From: Eopsaltria australis
Lineage: Eukaryota > Chordata > Aves > Passeriformes > Petroicidae
Assembly: GCA_034509425.1 (NCBI GenBank)
Contig: JAVTVJ010000344.1
Coordinates: 789,872-853,871, forward strand
Reading direction: 5' to 3'
Length of the DNA stretch: 64,000 bases
Shown: in pieces, positions 10,773 through 35,616 of the stretch
Numbering within the stretch: position 1 is the first letter of the stretch
Layout: each line of letters starts with the position of its first letter
Made by a program: the position numbers and the translations under genes
The notes under the pieces: generated by a model
What the model saw: only the letters and a program-made list of their open reading frames with translations
What the model was told of the DNA's origin: nothing
The model's database searches: none

Positions 10773-13700
10773 GTAAGCAAATCTGTGTCAAAGAAATGAT
10801 TAATTTATTTGCACATACTGTGCTTGTATGAGGAGTAAGCTTGTGAGCTCTGAAGAGCGGTGCAACTTTCTTTCCTATGGCTGAAGTGGTACATGAATGT
10901 CTGTGCCAGAGATACACAGGATTCAAACTGTGGGAAGAGTAGTGACTCAGTAGTTTGGGATATCGTGAAGTAATAGTCCTCAATAGGAGTAGCTGTTTGG
11001 GATTCACTTGTGCTGTGGGGCATTTTTCAGAGTGTGAGTGACATTGTTCCTGGACTGCTCTAGAAACTGCAGGTTTGTTTGAAATGAAGGATTTTGTTAT
11101 TGAGAGGGATTTGGTAAATTTTAATGATAAGTAGCTATTACCATCCTGAGTTATAATTACTATTGCAAATTGCATATGCTATCAGGCTGTACCAACTTAC
11201 TGAAGTTTGCTTTTGGCTGATATGGCAATTTCAGCAGAAAGCAAATTGAAATATTGAAAGTTCACAGTTTTGTATTCTGCATTTTTGACTAGCTTGCTTG
11301 GTTGTTGCTTGGTTTCAAAGAGTGACTTCAGTACAACAATGTATGTGAACATCAGAAGGTTCACATAGGCTTTAGACTTCAAGTCTAAATGCTCAGCCAA
11401 AGCACAGGATGGTACTTGAACAGGCCTAAAAGGCTAGGACTGGTGTGACAGAGTACTGAAAAGCAAAATTTAAATCTAACAGAACACATTGTACTTTGAC
11501 ATAGCAATAATGTGGCAAATTGTCTGGTTTATGTGATTCAGATCACTAATTAGTTCTTGGTTACTGAAACCCAAGAGAAAATTAGTTGGCATTTTGTTTT
11601 CTCAGTATTTAGTAGGGTAATTTTAATTTCTCTCCACTTGGATAATATCTTTGAGTAGCTATTGGATATTTTAGTGCTGTTAATGGTTTTGCAAGTTGCA
11701 TTTCCACCACTTTCTAATAATAATGTTTTGATTATAGAAGGGTTTGGCAAGCTTCCCCATGTTACTCCCTCAACTTTAAGGGTTTGGTATTCTATTGGCA
11801 TTTTTCATTTTAAATATTTGAAGATTAGGCATTCTTAAGCTACACTTCATATAAAAAGGAAGAAAAAGCTTAACTTGTTTTTCTTGTGTTTCTACTGTAA
11901 AGAAATGGAAAGGATGTTATTGCACAGTAGAAGTAGTTTGTTTTAATCCACATTTTAAATATATTTCTGCCTGCTATTTGTTTGAAATGGATTTTACAGC
12001 TAAAGGCAGCATCAAATTAAAAAATGGAGCAAGGCAAGGATATTTGAAACTTCCAGATTTATTCTAATTTTGAAGATGATTTTTTTTTGAAGGTCCATCA
12101 GTTATGCAAATACAGAGCTGTTGATTTTGAGCTCATTTTAGATGAGGCCCTTGTGGGGACAAGGAGATACTGCTTTTGTCAAAAGGGGCATAAATGAGTT
12201 GTAGGACATGTAGCATTTGGAAAAAGAATGAAAAGTGAAATTTTTTTTCCCTTTTTAACTTTTGACTAATTTTCATGTTTATACCTATGTAGTTTCAGCG
12301 TGTGGCTGTATTAGCAAGGAGAATCTTCTGATATTAGTAGAAGTTACAGAAGATGCCTTTGATAATCCCAGGAAATTTCTATTTATTAAGATGACAAAGT
12401 CAGTGGGGTTCACTTAAGCATTGCTTTGCAGCTCATTTTGCCTCCACAGGGGTGTTTCTGGCAAACAAGTGTCCCATCTCCCACATTCTCCCACCTGTTC
12501 TAGCATTCTGGGTGCTTTATACATTTCAAGAAGTGACAGACAGCCAGACCTAAAGCTTTCATGTCCTTCATTTGCACCTGTTCGTTGGATAGCTTCCTGA
12601 GTAGCAAATAGAAGAGTGACCACTCTGTGTCCACTGGCACTCTTGGATCCCTAATATGTTTGTGGTATTTCTTGGAACAAGATTTAGCTTTTAACAGAAG
12701 GGAAGGTTTGAAACTACCTGCTGGTTTGGGTTTTTTTTTTCAGTTGGATTTTTGGGGGAGTTGGTTGGTTGGTTGGTTTGGGGGTTTTTGTTTGTTAGTT
12801 TGGGGGGGCTTAGTTTTGTTGTTTTTTTTTTTAAAGCATTGTAGCCTGAAGTGAGAGGAAGGATCTAGTGTTACGTGTGAAAGCTCAGACACTTTGAAAG
12901 CAAGAAATGGGAGACATTTGAGCAATATTGTATGTCTGGTTTGTTTGCATAGAAGCTTTTTAACTAAAAGTACTTTTATTGGAAATATCAAACTTGTGCC
13001 CACAAAAATGTAAAGTTTTGACACTCACTTCATTTCTTTGTTTGATTTTGAGTCAAGACTCGCCTTCTGGTTGAACCACTCTGTGGTGCTGTGGAAACCA
13101 CTAGACCTCTGTGTATCAGAATGTGTATACTGGGACATCCTGGCCTCTATTGGAGATAGGGACCAGGAGGCACTACAGTAACAGCAATCATTAGTAGAAC
13201 AGCTCAGGTGAACTGAGCAGAGATCTGAACTGAACATAGATCTAAGTGAAACAGTCAAAATGCAGCCTGACGAGCTGCAGTAGAATATTTCTGTCTAGGA
13301 ATGTCCAAGTATTTTGCTTTTCTTGGGCAGAGATGTTGAAATGCCTTGGCATTTCTGAAGTTTTGTCTTTTCCAGAACTTTTAATTTCCAAACTTGACTT
13401 TCTGGAAAAGGGGAAAAATGATACTGTCACTTTGAGGAAGGCGACTCATGACACATGCCAAAAAGCTCAATTTTCCCGAGATCTGTTTTTTGGTGTTTTT
13501 CCAGGTATGCACAAGCAGTACTTCCTCTAAATTAATGCAAGATTAGTGTATGAAGAGTACCTTTCTCTTTTAGGAGTAGAGATAACACTGTTTATGATGG
13601 CAATAAGGAAGGGTTTTGGACCATCTTGCACTGATGGTGAGATTGCCATCTTTCAACTAGCTCTGTCTTACTTGGGTTTTACTATTGTAGCAGAAATAAG

Positions 13701-13869
13701 GTGTTGTGTTTCTGTTTCAATTGTTCTCCCTATTGCTAATAACTTAATGAAAGGCTGTTTGTTTCTTGTTTAGGAAAAACAAAAAATGTCTGAGTAGATG
13801 CGTAGTCTTTCTGTCTGGGTTCTTATTGTACTAATTGAAATGAACACTATATTTATTTATTTTTAATAG
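10773..13869 (+). other. TLE1: TLE1 intron, 3.1 kb
   Basis: No recognised transposon. Contains a T/G-rich low-complexity tract at 12726-12833. A 147-codon minus-strand open frame overlaps the exon end (10732-11175) but resembles nothing known and is treated as chance. Confidence 0.7.
12726..12833. repeat. T/G-rich low-complexity tract with GGTT repeats
   Basis: Contains tandem ggtt units (about 12760-12778), T11 runs and three G runs of 5, 5 and 7 (12754, 12780, 12802). The G runs are separated by long loops, so quadruplex formation is possible but weak. Confidence 0.8.
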
Positions 13870-13923
13870 GACAGTGATGGGGACAAGAGTGACGATAACT
13901 TGGTTGTAGATGTATCCAATGAG
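13870..13923 (+). CDS. TLE1: TLE1 coding exon: CK2-site acidic segment of CcN
   Basis: 18 codons, DSDGDKSDDNLVVDVSNE, phase 0 at both ends. This acidic serine-containing segment is conserved in all Groucho/TLE proteins and contains the casein kinase 2 consensus (S-D-G-D and S-D-D-N) from which CcN takes part of its name. Acceptor tttttaatag, donor GTAACT. Confidence 0.96.
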
Positions 13924-14507
13924 GTAACTTTTTTCATTTTTGTAGTCTTGACGTTTGCCCAAAGGTGAAAGGAAAAGTACATTTAGATGTTAGAAGAAAC
14001 ATAATCCTCTGTGTGGATATGTTAAAATATTCACAACTTCTCCTATTCACTAGTACTGCAGTTACTTTGTCTTCCTCTGAGCTTTATCTGGTTGCCTTCT
14101 CGGTTTTTCCTTCTGCTGCTTTGTCCAGGTCTGTTCCCTCTGCAGTCAATGCACTGACACTTCACAGCTGCTCTGTAATGTAGAGGATTGTGGTGAAGTG
14201 CATGTGGAAGGCTGAGGTTTTCAAACTACTGTCTTCAAATGAAAAAGGAATTTGTATTTAATAGTAGGATTGTTACTGAAAACAATTACCTTAAAAATTG
14301 CTTGTATTTTAATGTCGTACGTTAAAGACATTTTCCAGAAATGTTTTTTTTAGAATGAAGTTAGTTTACAAGATTTTCCAGAGATTGTAGACACTTCCTT
14401 TCTCCAGGGCTGAGATTTGGCAATGGCATCAAGGTGAAGGGATGGGTATTCCCTTCTCTTCATTTTTCATTTCATACAGCACACAGATTCAGGAAGCCTG
14501 AGTATGG

Positions 14508-14798
14508 TGATGCCTTACAAAAGGCTGACCTGAAACAGAAGCTGGACAGAGTTAGAAGAATAAAAGAAGTATTTATTAAAACCAGGTACACTTTGGGCCG
14601 TGCAGGAGTCTCGCAGAGACCACACCCAAAATGCACCCCTAGCACGTGCTTTTTGGACAGATATACCTTCGGTCCATCTGCCTATCAGAAACCCATTGTC
14701 CAATTACAGCTTCAGGTAGTGAAGTCCCATCCCAGTTTGTCCCCCTTCTCTTTGCTGCTGTCCATGGATGTTTACATTTTGGGCTTTTGGAAAAAACA
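14508..14798 (-). mobile_element. Solo LTR of an avian endogenous retrovirus (ERVK/alpharetrovirus-like), antisense to TLE1
   Basis: Read on the minus strand the block starts TGTTTTTTCC and ends GGCATCA, giving the TG...CA termini of an LTR, 291 bp long. It is flanked by gtatgg (14502-14507) and gtatgt (14799-14804), a 6-bp target duplication with one mismatch. On the minus strand there is a TATA-like GGTATATC, then an AATAAATAC poly(A) signal (complement of 14566-14576) followed by TTATTC and a CTCTGTCCAGC motif typical of the U5 side of avian LTRs. No gag, pol or env sequence is adjacent, so it is a solo LTR left by recombination. The 137-codon plus-strand open frame across it is incidental. 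The family assignment rests on recognition and is approximate. Confidence 0.7.
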
Positions 14799-15399
14799 GT
14801 ATGTCCTTGAAACTCTGGCCCAGAGAGAAATTGTTTCGTCTAAATGACAGTAACGGAACACTAGATGACAATTTATGGAGTCTTAGAGTAATATACTAGA
14901 GCAGTCCTGATGTAGAAAAATAAAAATTTAAAACCTAAGGCATCAATGGCAGTGAGGTTCTTCAGCTCTGTGAAAAGCGCAGGGAGAGAAGCTGGTAGGG
15001 AAGTGCCCTCAGCAGCTCCAGGTGCCCAAATGATGTCAGCCAAGTAGAAAAATGGGTGTCCAATTAGTGATTTTAGTAATCCTTTCAGAAGGTCGGCTTA
15101 CAATGAAACTGCTTAATAATCACTCAGTAGACTTATTGCCCTTTTGTGAGGTGTGATTTCTCCCCGGTGCTATTCTTACGAGCCAAAGGAGCATGGAGAA
15201 CCTGCAGAGCTCTGATAGCATTGTAACTCATGGGGCTGGCTATTTCAAGTTAAAGTAAATGCAGAAAGTGCCTCTGGAACAGAGAAAAATAATCACCTGA
15301 GAGGTGATTTCAGCTTTCCTGTAGATGTAAGTGGCAAGGCAATTACAGATGGTGTTTAGCAAAAATGTGACAGATATTATGGCATATAAAGATCCCTGT

Positions 15400-15472
15400 A
15401 TGGGCCATTCCACTTAAGAATTGGACTCGATGATCCTTGTGGGTCTCTTCCAACTCAAAATACTCTGTGAAA
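15400..15472 (+). mobile_element. CR1 LINE 3' tail fragment
   Basis: The segment gggccattccacttaaga...ttggactcgatgatccttgt...ggtctcttccaactcaa ending in tactctgtga matches the 3' end of avian CR1 retrotransposons, including the closing octamer-like ATTCTGTG unit. CR1 copies are 5' truncated, lack target duplications and are a hallmark of bird genomes. Sense orientation relative to TLE1. Confidence 0.8.
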
Positions 15473-15946
15473 TTTGTGAAGGCATGCATCTGTCTCTTCT
15501 TCTGAAGGTAGAGATGAGCAAGGTCTTTATCACCTGAAAGAGGTTATTGAAATGTTTATTTCGACTAGAAGAGCATGGAGAACGTGCATGATAAAAGCAG
15601 TGCCAAGTTACTGCAGTTTCTCGGTCTTCCTTGCTCTTACCATGTTTTCTGCACTTGTTTTAGTGTGTACTTAGGTATGCTTTGCAAGCTCTGTGCTTGG
15701 AAACAATTTGTGATTACATGTAGTGTAAAATAAAAACAGGTTGCTTACTATACGACTTTACTTACTTCTCTAGACTGATGAAGGGATTTCAGCTCTTTTT
15801 TCTATAAAGATAACAAAATATCTTGTCATTTGCACTTACTGCTTAAATTCTTCTAGTTTTTTTTTTTTCCCATAGACTCCTTAGTGGTGTTTGTGTACCA
15901 GTTTATGATACCGTTCTGCACTGTTCTTCCCTTCCGATTCTTTTAG

Positions 15947-16099
15947 GATCCTTCTTCCCCAAGGGCAAGCCCCACTCATTCACCACGTGAAAATGGTATA
16001 GATAAAACCCGCCTACTGAAGAAGGATGCTTCCAGCAGTCCAGCATCTACAGCCTCTTCAGGAAGTTCCACTTCCCTCAAATCCAAAGAAATGGGTCTG
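15947..16099 (+). CDS. TLE1: TLE1 coding exon: cdc2-site part of CcN and start of SP region
   Basis: 51 codons, phase 0 at both ends, starting [17 protein letters not shown] and ending SLKSKEMGL. It contains SP/SPR motifs of the cdc2-kinase type (SSPR, HSPR) next to the CK2 exon, then [13 protein letters not shown] and a serine-rich stretch. Mammalian TLE1 has S where this sequence has G in the last EMGL. Acceptor tcttttag, donor GTAGGT. Confidence 0.96.
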
Positions 16100-16913
16100 G
16101 TAGGTAGCAGTCTGTGCTCTAGATAGTCTTCTTTCTTGTAAAATCTAACTCTCCATTCTTCTGCAACTACTTGTGGCACAAATTACCTGGCATTAAAAAT
16201 TTGAGCTGAAATTGGCAACTGTTTTTCCAGAACTTTAAAGTATGGCTGAGCTTTCCTCCTCAGCAGTATTTTCTGCCTTTTTCTCATTTCTTGTATTTCC
16301 TACATTTCTGTCAAATGAGTTGCAAATTTATTACAAGAACAAGAGTTGCTTAAGCATTGCTTTGGGTTTTTTTAGGAGCAATAACTTATGGTTTAACATG
16401 TCACTAAGAAGTTCTTCAGGCTTTTGTTAAACTCTCTAAATAAGCTGTTATTTCTTGGAGACTTTTTCTTGTAGTATCACTAATAATCTGATCTGATCCT
16501 GTGTGACTTTTGTGTCATGTGTTTTTGATACTATCAACTATGGTGGTATTTTGTTTTTGTAGTTAGATTTTCTGTGTCCAATAATAATTGAGATATTAAT
16601 GATTTCAAGCTAAAATAGTTTGGTAATGCATCCTGTGTTTTCCTGAAGTAAAAAATGAACTCAGGCATGCCTTTTTTTATGTCAGTAGTAGAGGAAAAAT
16701 AACTTTCTACGTTTCTTGTTTTAATTTTGGCAGCAATCAAAAAGGTCAACATTTCTCTCTCACAAGTTAATGTTGTCAGCATTGTGTGGATTTATGAAAA
16801 TTGGCTAAGGGACTAGGTAGTAGGTGCCCAGCATCCCAGCTGCTGTTGTGATAAATTGTATAATATGGCCTGGATTAAAAATAATACTCATTTAATTTGT
16901 TTAATGATACCAG
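16100..16913 (+). other. TLE1: TLE1 intron, 0.8 kb
   Basis: AT-rich intronic sequence with no recognised repeat or second gene. Confidence 0.75.
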
Positions 16914-17058
16914 CATGAAAAAGCCAGCACGCCTGTTCTGAAATCCAGCACACCAACTCCTCGAGGTGACGTGCCAACCCCAGGCACTAGTGCAACTCCA
17001 GGACTCCGTCCAGGCCTTGGCAAACCTCCAACAATGGACCCTCTGGTTAACCAAGCTG
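16914..17058 (+). CDS. TLE1: TLE1 coding exon: SP region
   Basis: 48 codons plus one base, starting [18 protein letters not shown], then [15 protein letters not shown] and ending DPLVNQA. This is the serine/proline/threonine-rich SP region, poorly ordered and rich in TP and SP phosphorylation-type motifs, which in Groucho proteins is subject to MAPK and HIPK2 regulation (family knowledge). Acceptor gataccag, donor GTAAAT. Confidence 0.95.
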
Positions 17059-17744
17059 GTAAATGCATTACCTCATGTGTTTTTATGGTTCCAAAATTAA
17101 TCTTTTTTTACACATGTGACTGCTAACTAAATATATTGCTTTATTCTTGATATCAAGAGAGGGCTTGATGAGAAGCAGATGTTTGGATTATCGAGACTTT
17201 GAATATCTTTCTGTCTCTTAGTCCTCTTTGTTTACTTTTGTCTTTATCTTTTTTTGCAAATAATCCAGAGACTGAATGCAATATAAAAAGACTTCTCAGA
17301 AGTTTCTGGTACTTATTCTGCATGCAATCCCTTCTACAGTCTTTGTCTGAGTCTACTAATATTTGCTGCAGTGCACAGCTTGACAAATGCTGGGGGAAGT
17401 TTACTTTTGCTATTCAGACTGGTACACACAGTTGCTTCAGACATGAGCTGTGTAAACCATGTCTGTCAGCTTTACTGCTTAATTTGGCAAAGAAGAGATT
17501 AATGTAAACAGGGGAATATTACAGAAATGGAAATAGGTAATGCTAGAAGAGATTGCTAAGAAGTAATCAGCAAGTTCAGACTTCCGTAGATCTTATTTAC
17601 ACTGAAAAGAGCTGGTGGTACTGACAGATTATGGCAATGTTTCTTGACAGTGTGGGCATGTGAGAGGGGAGAAGAAAAGGGGCTGCTTTCTTTCCTGTAT
17701 GCAGGAATACATGTATAAACCCACTTAATTTCATTATTCCATAG
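17059..17744 (+). other. TLE1: TLE1 intron, 0.7 kb
   Basis: No recognised repeat. Opposite-strand and same-strand open frames around 17153-17507 have no family resemblance and are treated as chance. The intron ends in a moderate pyrimidine tract and a TAG acceptor; a second AG lies 6 nt downstream. Confidence 0.75.
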
Positions 17745-17935
17745 CTGCAGGTTTGCGGACACCGTTGGCAGTACCAGGACCGTACCCTGCTCCGTTTGGA
17801 ATGGTACCTCATGCTGGCATGAACGGAGAGTTAACCAGTCCAGGGGCAGCCTATGCCAGTCTGCACAATATGTCACCCCAGATGAGTGCTGCCGCTGCTG
17901 CAGCTGCCGTGGTTGCCTATGGAAGGTCTCCTATG
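17745..17935 (+). CDS. TLE1: TLE1 coding exon: SP region with alanine tract
   Basis: Joined to the previous exon it gives [20 protein letters not shown], then [20 protein letters not shown], a seven-alanine tract ([14 protein letters not shown]) and ends [18 protein letters not shown] and VVAYGRSPM are TLE1 forms (TLE4 has AVPCPYPTPFGIV). The exon joins in phase 1 and leaves in phase 0. The acceptor TAG (17742-17744) is followed by CTGCAG, so an acceptor at 17749-17750 would remove two alanines in frame. Donor GTAGGC. Confidence 0.95.
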
Positions 17936-19360
17936 GTAGGCCATACGTTGCATGCAATCTCAGTCCTGTGAGTTGTGGTTCACTGAGAAAAGCTACATGC
18001 TTCATTTAGCACTGCAGAATTCCCAACTCATAACAGTGCCAGGGGCTTGACAGCTTCACTGCGTGCTTCACTTTGCTGTGTGGCTGAAGAAACAAATTTG
18101 CACCTTGAAAACAAAGAATCTCAGTGTATTAGTGTATGTTTTGTTTTTGTCCTTCACCTTCATCAGTGCTTTAACTGATGAATAAATGCCAAAAAATTAC
18201 TTTGTGCTGTAAATGAAGAAGTAGTTTTGGTAGACACAAAGTATTTCACTGTAGCTGTAGACATCTGCTTTTTTGCTACTGAACCACAGTTGTGTTCCAT
18301 ATAGACATAACAAATTAATCTTGAAGCATGTAAAAGTCTTTTTATCTGGGTTTCTGTCCTTGTATTTTGTTGGGTTTTTTGTGGAAATCAACCTCAGAAG
18401 TTGGTCAGTACCTATTTTGGAGGTCTGAGATCAGGTGTGTTAAGAATAGTTGCTCTTGTAGGTGTAGTAAGTAAATGGAACCTGGTAGTTATAGTGTACA
18501 GTCACACAAAATAACCTAGGGGTCTGATTCTGCAAACATGAGCTTCATGGCAGCTTTCTGCTTAGACAAACATACCTACTTGCATATTTGCAAAATTGGA
18601 TTTACACTTGTCAACTTCTCATTGTTTGTATGACCACTTTTCCAAACTGGTAAACAGGGCTTTTATGTGAAAATGTGCAAATTTTAACTACTGCACACCC
18701 TCCTTTTAAAGCAATAACAAGGTTTAGTCTAGTATAATGTACAGAAAAAAAACTAAGTCTTTTTGGTCCAGAATTTTTTCTTGGATTATTTGATACACAT
18801 ATTCAAGATATAAAAATTCAGTGGAATTGCAGTACGTAAAGAGAATGTAGTATTTTTAAGCCGTGGACAAGCTTGTTTGCACCCCACAATGTGTCTCTGT
18901 GAGAGATCTCTCAGCTACTGTGCCCACACAGAATGCTGTGGAGGCAGTGAGATCCTAGCTGGGGCCCAGAGCTGCTTTCCAGCATCACACTGTGCCAGCC
19001 TGAGTACGTGCTAGCTCTCTCAGGAGTGAAGAGCACTGGCGTGGCTTGGTGCTGACATGGACTCTAATTCCAGGGCTAACACAGGACTCTCCCTGCTAAC
19101 CAGGACTGCTGTGTTATGCTCAGTGGTGTGAATGCATGATAAATTATGTTTTTGCTCTCATGTGAGTGCTTCTATCAGAAGTATGCTCAGGGTAAAAGTC
19201 TGGGATTTGCCCCCCAGTGGAGGGTCATGCAGTTATCTGATACTGTGGTAAAAGCCACCTTTTTGTTAAATGCATAACATCTTGGGAATGGAGAAAAGAG
19301 ACTTGCTGAGAAATTGGTGAAAAACTCCAAGTGTGAGATTAATTCACTTTTTGTTGTCAG
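17936..19360 (+). other. TLE1: TLE1 intron, 1.4 kb
   Basis: Mostly AT-rich. A less AT-rich block at about 18890-19110 stands out by composition, but no repeat family or exon was recognised in it. Confidence 0.65.
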
Positions 19361-19437
19361 GTTGGATTTGATCCTCCTCCTCACATGAGAGTACCTGGAA
19401 TCCCTCCAAATCTAGCAGGGATTCCTGGGGGAAAACC
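19361..19437 (+). CDS. TLE1: TLE1 coding exon: end of SP region
   Basis: 25 codons plus two bases: VGFDPPPHMRVPGIPPNLAG then IPGGK and CC of the next proline. The acceptor GTTGTCAG joins directly to GTT GGA TTT, completing RSPMVGFDP. The TLE4 form is VGFDPHHHMRVP, so PPP again supports TLE1. Donor GTAAGT. Confidence 0.96.
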
Positions 19438-31996
<12,559 letters not shown>

Positions 31997-32124
31997 TAAA
32001 ACATGTAGAGTCCCAAGAGTGGACTCAGATATCTTCACATATTTGAACTACCTAAAATGGGATGATGAAATCAGGGTAACAGACTTCTTTTTAATGATGT
32101 AATATATTTCTATTTCTCTTCTAG

Positions 32125-32232
<108 letters not shown>

Positions 32233-32703
32233 AAAATGACGGGGATATTCTTTTAGAAGTTGAACTGGGCCAAAATTGTTTGTAGAAGTAGAATGGTTTC
32301 GAATTTTTGAAAGGAACAGAAGTGTTGAGATTCCAGACCTTGCCATGAAACTACTCCAATTTTTCAAAACAGAAGGCAGCATCCAGCAACTAAGTATTGG
32401 CTACATGGACCAGATGGAGCACAGAGGCAAGATGGACAGATGTAGCCTAGGTTTTTGACATAGTTTTTAAAAGCCAAGTCTACTGAAGAATGTTGGAGCC
32501 TTTTATTTTCTTCTTTCTTTGTGACCTCATGCAAATTTTTCTCATTGCCTGAATATGGGGGATAAATACCTTTCTGTTCCTTGCAGTTCAAGTTGCATTC
32601 TGTCCTGTGTAGAGCAGCAGTGTCTCAGATGAACTTGTTTCCTGGTTTTGCATCTTGTGATATGTTTTTGTATTTTTGTTGAAGGTCAAATATTTGTATA
32701 AAT

Positions 32704-32711
32704 TGTAAATA
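32704..32711 (+). promoter_or_regulatory. Pumilio-type TGTAAATA motif in 3' UTR
   Basis: TGTAAATA matches the PUF-protein consensus TGTANATA and lies about 470 nt after the TLE1 stop codon. A second copy is at 33006-33013. PUF binding in 3' UTRs usually lowers mRNA stability or translation (family knowledge). Such 8-mers also occur by chance in AT-rich DNA. Confidence 0.4.
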
Positions 32712-33005
32712 TATTTAGTTTACTACAGTAAAGGCTTTAGTACCAACAACCAGTCTTCCCCCTTTCCCCCCTCCCTGCTTGCCCTGCTTATTTAAAATTT
32801 AAAACCTTTTGGGGATATAAGTACCTTTTTAGAAGCAAAAGCGAACACTATGTATAGTTTGAAAATGGTGTCTTATTCTTTATAACTATTCTTAGATTCC
32901 TTTATCACACTCCAGAGTAGTTGGTTTGACATACTAGGGTATCAAGTCCAGTAGATATTGTCTTGTTCTACAGAAAACTTAAAGGCAATTTTGTACTAAT
33001 TACAG

Positions 33006-33013
33006 TGTAAATA
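33006..33013 (+). promoter_or_regulatory. Second Pumilio-type TGTAAATA motif
   Basis: An exact TGTAAATA about 300 nt after the first copy, within the likely 3' UTR. Same caution about chance occurrence. Confidence 0.35.
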
Positions 33014-34650
33014 TAAAATTTGAACATTTCATAAAGCTGTGCAGTTTAAGTTTATTCTGATGTCCCATGTACACGTTCTTTGGCAGATACAGTAATATGT
33101 GCCTGATCATAACTCATTTGGTCATTTCTCTAGAAGAGGAGGTGACTTTCCTGTCCTTTTTCCCCCAGCTGAAGAGAATTCATGTGAGACTGCATTTCAA
33201 CTAAGTACATCAGAGCCTTCATTTGTTAAATGAGGATGTCTGTGATTAGATAAGCTAGATAAGTTGCATCCTTCATGTTTTATAGAGAAGTGGTAATGAC
33301 CATTTCCTTTTTAAAGTCTTGTCTATACTTAGATACTCAGGTAAATTTAACTAAATTACCAAAAGTGTGAGTTTTACAGGGGATTGCTTAAAGATGTTAA
33401 ATACTTGCAGGGTTGCAAGTGAAGTGAATTAAACTAAGTTAAACTCTCTTCTTAATTTCTTGTGAGAATATTGACAAAGGAATATTTTGATTTTTAACTA
33501 ATCCATTCTTCAAATTAATTAGAATTAATTTTCCTGAGTGTCCCATGTTTCGCAGGCCTGTAGGCTCTATGTATTCATGCTGAGCAATCTTTGAGTCCTT
33601 TCCATTGTCACATCAGTGTGTGACATCTGTGAAGAGCCATGATAAGCAGCCAGTTACCAAAGCTATGCATCTTCAAGTTTTCTTGGTGTACTCAAAAGCA
33701 TTGAATGAGGAGGGAATGTGTTCACTTTATTTAACCATTATTTTTTCAGTTTAATGTGTTCTACCACTGTGTGCTAGACAGCAAACTTTGCTGTTGCACT
33801 GGTGAGGGCCATACATTTCCTACATTCTGTAATATAGTTAGAATTTCTGTTGCTAATGGAGAGTACAGATGAACAGAAGGATATCTTCGAACAACTAATT
33901 CAGATTACACAAACTGGCAGACAGAAGAAGAGCTGATTTCTCAAAGACACATAGCTAGGAAGAAACAAGCTCAACTGGCAGATGCATTGATTGGATAAGG
34001 AATTTTTCATCTGGGGGCAAATTTTCTCTCAGTTTCTAGTCTGAGAGGCACAGGTTTTCTTTTCAATTTACATGACCATTCTACTGAAACCATTTTATAG
34101 CATCTAGAATTGTAATGGCCTTAACGTATTAACATTGCATTCAGAATGGAAAATGTTACCCATTCGGGATAGTCTGGGCTCCTAGACATTTAAAATCAGC
34201 TTTCTATCTGTATGTATCCATATGTATCTTTGTTGATTGCTTAGTAGTTAATTTGTATCTGTATGTAAAGGACAGAGCAGTTTAGATGCTGGTCATGTGG
34301 CTTTCAGATATAGAGGGGCAGAAAGCAGAATCACCAGGCTTTCAAAGAATTAACTATATTTGCTACACTGAAATACTGGGAAGTGCTATGCCATTTTTTA
34401 AAAGGGAAAGTTTTAAAACAAGAGTATTTTCTAGATTACTTGATTTTTACACTTCATATTGAAATTTCTCTGAACATCTGGCTCTACCAGTGATCAGTGA
34501 CTTCAGCAGCCCCAGCAAATTTGGTTTTAGACCTTTTGGATTTTTGCCAAATTGTTATCCCCTTGGCTTTCACTTTGTAGGTATCCTTTTGCTGTTCTCT
34601 GAAGTCAGTATCAGAGGAACCAAGAATGCAGGTATTCTTGGTTCATATAC

Positions 34651-34690
34651 ATCCATATAAATAAAAATACATCCATATAAATAAAAAAAA
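34651..34690. repeat. 20-bp tandem duplication carrying AATAAA
   Basis: atccatataaataaaaatac at 34651-34670 is repeated at 34671-34690 with the end run into an A tract. Each unit holds an AATAAA hexamer (34660 and 34680), so it could act as a double poly(A) signal if the 3' UTR reaches it. Confidence 0.75.
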
Positions 34691-35616
34691 AACCAAAACA
34701 CAAGTGTAATTGGTTTGCTATATGTTGCGACATATTGCTTGCTAGTAAGATCACATCCTTGACAATCAGGAGGTTCAAAATTGTAGTGCCAGGAAAATCA
34801 TAAGATACCTTGTTTTCTTGGCTTCTAGAATGCAGTGTGTCAGCAGTTGTGGAATCAGAAATTAATGCATGTGGATGAATTTAATCATATTTGTACCATA
34901 TATTTCTTGATTGTAGTTAAGAAATTAAGTCCTTTTTTCCCCCACATCATATCTACTTTAAGCCTTGGGTCTGGAAATTTGTGAATGCATCTGGAAGCTT
35001 GTGGATGCATCATCCATATTTGTGGATGAGTAGTTCTCTCAGTTTGTTGTTTCAGATTTCACTAAATGTTTATAAAACATTATGGGTTTTTACATTTGTC
35101 AGACTTTAAAGAATATGCTACCTGCAGATGTAATTTTTAATGAAGAGATAGATTTGCTGAGCTCCTGGCATGTCTGTCTATGCAATTACCTACAAGATGT
35201 AAAACTTGTGGAGCTTACAGCTTCTGTAAGTTCTTGTAGCCCTGTGTAAAGAAGTGGGTGGAAATAATTGCTTATTGAATACAGAAACAGACCAACCTAG
35301 ATCAGTAACAGAAAAGGCACTGGGAAAACCATATGGGAAAAAGAAGTACGCCATAAACTACTGTGTAGGTAATTAATTTTTTTGGGGGGGAGGGAGGAGT
35401 CAATTTAATTACACTCCTAAAAGATTCCTTTGGTTAGCCTCTTTTTGGGACAGTCTTTGTGTGCTGGGTGGCCTTCAGTATTCAGAGATGTCTGAATGCC
35501 ACTCTGGCAAATGTTAGTGCTGGATAGAAGCAGGGAGTCCTTACAAAAGACGTTTTGGATGTCAGTGCAAACAATAACTGATGAAGAAGGGATTTGTGCT
35601 AATACCAATTCAACTG

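Larger units (their letters stand above)
13924..15946 (+). other. TLE1: TLE1 intron, 2.0 kb, with two transposon remnants
   Basis: This intron holds an antisense solo LTR (14508-14798) and a sense-oriented CR1 3' tail (about 15400-15472), listed separately. The rest is unremarkable AT-rich sequence. Confidence 0.75.

Noticed and set aside
10732..11175. 147-codon minus-strand open frame overlapping a TLE1 exon end
   Set aside because: No recognisable domain, antisense to a known exon, and its composition fits chance translation of intronic DNA.
12726..12833. Possible G-quadruplex
   Set aside because: G runs are separated by long loops, so it is better described as a T/G low-complexity tract.
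14434..14847. 137-codon plus-strand open frame in a TLE1 intron
   Set aside because: Most of it runs through the antisense solo LTR (14508-14798); it is not an exon of TLE1 and has no protein similarity.
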